64,000 nt of DNA from Marivirga aurantiaca. GTDB taxonomy: Bacteria > Bacteroidota > Bacteroidia > Cytophagales > Cyclobacteriaceae. Below the pieces are notes generated by a model. That model saw only the letters and a list, made by a program, of their open reading frames with translations, had not been told where the DNA came from and did not search any database. How positions within the stretch are numbered: position 1 is the first letter of the stretch; every line of letters begins with the position of its first letter. Shown here piece by piece: positions 62,989 through 64,000 of the stretch. The stretch is taken from the NCBI RefSeq assembly GCF_016679925.1, contig NZ_JAEQBW010000011.1, positions 1-64,000 on the forward strand, written 5' to 3'. The translations under genes were made by a program, and so were the position numbers.

Positions 62989-64000
62989 TTATGGATTTTT
63001 ACCTTTTAACAAATCTGTAAGAAAAACCTGATGCTTTTCACCTCGTTTCATGCAGAGAAATAAATGCCGCTCCTCATCATAAATTACTTTATCGTATTGA
63101 TTATCAATAACTGTATGAACATTCTTGTCCAGAATTCTGTACTTTCCATATTTTTTGACCTTGAAATAATCTCCTAAGACTTCTATTGACTCATAAGAAG
63201 GATAATTCAAAACTCTGCCATTTTCATCGGCTACTCCCCACTGCTTATTTTTATTTAACAGATAAAAGCCATTAAGCTCTATTATCTGATCATAATCAGC
63301 ATCAATTTCATACTTTCCTTCAGCATTGATTATACCGTATTTGTCATTCAATTTAACCACTGCAAAACCATTCCTGAAATCGGAAACTTCTGAAAAATAG
63401 GGTTGTATTTGTAGCTTTTCACTGCGATCAATAAACCCCCAGTTATTTCTGATCTTCACAGCAGCCAATTCCTCCTGAAAATTCCTCACTGAATCATATC
63501 TATTGGCGATCCTTAAAAGGCCTTGATAATTGATAAAACCATAGCTATTATTTTTTATGATAGGAATGTATTCATCAGTACTCAGAAATACCGTATCATA
63601 ACCAGTTATTTGAAACGTTTTTTGACCGCTAGAATTATAAAAACTTAATTTATCACCATTCCGGAAAAGAATTCCTTTGTCATTATGGCCTGCATAACTT
63701 CCGGTGGAAAAATCGGTTATTGCAATTCCTCTTTCATCTACAAGTCTGAACTTCTCTTGCACATCCGTCTCTACTATTATATCACCATAAATATCATAGT
63801 GAAGCCTCGCTTCTGCCTTATGGCTTCCCGAAATAATAAATTCCACTAAAAACTTATCTACTCCGTGGTAAATCCCAATACCAATCTTTTTTAATTGGAT
63901 GTATTCCGGTGAAATGATCCAGTTATTGCTTTCATCAATGACACCCATTCTTTTCCTGAATTTTACCATATAATGAGAATTACCCACTGGCTGTATTTCA
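62989..64000 (-). CDS. WG repeat-containing protein, start missing (window edge)
   Basis: A beta-rich protein of tandem WG repeats, such as NNWGFIDRSEKLQIQPYF, NDKYGIINAEGKYEIDADY and NKQWGVADENGRVLNYPSY, each about 40-60 residues. Such repeats are a common Bacteroidota module of unknown binding function. The frame is open to the last base of the window (EIQPVGNSHYMVKF...), so the true start lies outside. The GTG at 63987 is only an internal candidate. Confidence 0.8.
   Translation of the reverse strand, partial: EIQPVGNSHYMVKFRKRMGVIDESNNWIISPEYIQLKKIGIGIYHGVDKFLVEFIISGSHKAEARLHYDIYGDIIVETDVQEKFRLVDERGIAITDFSTGSYAGHNDKGILFRNGDKLSFYNSSGQKTFQITGYDTVFLSTDEYIPIIKNNSYGFINYQGLLRIANRYDSVRNFQEELAAVKIRNNWGFIDRSEKLQIQPYFSEVSDFRNGFAVVKLNDKYGIINAEGKYEIDADYDQIIELNGFYLLNKNKQWGVADENGRVLNYPSYESIEVLGDYFKVKKYGKYRILDKNVHTVIDNQYDKVIYDEERHLFLCMKRGEKHQVFLTDLLKGKNP

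Overview
The window looks like a chromosomal segment of a marine-type member of the Bacteroidota, most likely order Cytophagales (Marivirga/Fulvivirga-like). This placement is inferred from gene content, not from a search. The evidence is: AT-rich DNA; no Shine-Dalgarno signals; several promoters of the Bacteroidota type (TTG or TTTG, about 20 nt, then TAnnTTTG); a secreted protein with a type B type IX secretion sorting domain; two SusC/FecA-like TonB receptors; a one-subunit SdhC; menaquinone synthesis; and a carotenoid operon. No tRNA, rRNA, CRISPR, prophage or insertion sequence was seen. Most of the window is ordinary core genome.

Layout. 1-130: the start of a UDP-glucose dehydrogenase. 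567-2969: a TonB-dependent receptor. 3104-8778: a carotenoid block, with one minus-strand operon (ECF-type sigma factor, crtI, crtB, ispH, crtZ) preceded by a MerR/B12-binding (CarH-like) regulator. The intergenic region between them holds a good promoter inside a pair of inverted TGTTTAA repeats. 8925-16656: small metabolic and peptidase genes (DUF4286 protein, SSAT-like acetyltransferase, prolyl oligopeptidase, polyphosphate glucokinase, M28 peptidase, BASS transporter) and a HEPN/MNT pair. 16697-24294: polA, an M13 peptidase gene broken by a one-base frameshift, a tandem universal stress protein, menA and gpx. 24364-29778: argS, two guanidino-group (amidinotransferase-fold) hydrolases and, divergently, an arginine decarboxylase. 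29792-35348: a GAF histidine kinase, fabD, a DCC thiol protein and the large T9SS-sorted protein. 35563-38974: sdhCAB.

39152-44728: a run of sodium/solute symporter, GNAT, alanine/ornithine racemase-like enzyme, M20D amidohydrolase and alanine racemase, which suggests uptake and remodelling of amino acids. 44773-47556: four tightly overlapping envelope genes (LolA-like, exported YidD-like, and two paralogous proteins each ending in a glycine-rich YAGK membrane module), convergent with an exported TM2 protein. 48452-51399: a helical repeat protein, rhodanese, thioredoxin, a small membrane protein and a YdcF protein. 51452-54886: a catalytic and a non-catalytic M16 peptidase. 55144-64000: adenosine kinase, a glycerophosphodiester phosphodiesterase lipoprotein, MATE exporter, PAS histidine kinase, a second TonB receptor and a WG-repeat protein cut by the window edge.

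The most interesting parts are the crt control region (candidate light/B12-responsive operators), the exported YidD plus paired YAGK-module operon, the racemase/acetyltransferase/deacylase operon, and the HEPN/MNT pair whose HEPN protein lacks the usual RNase motif.
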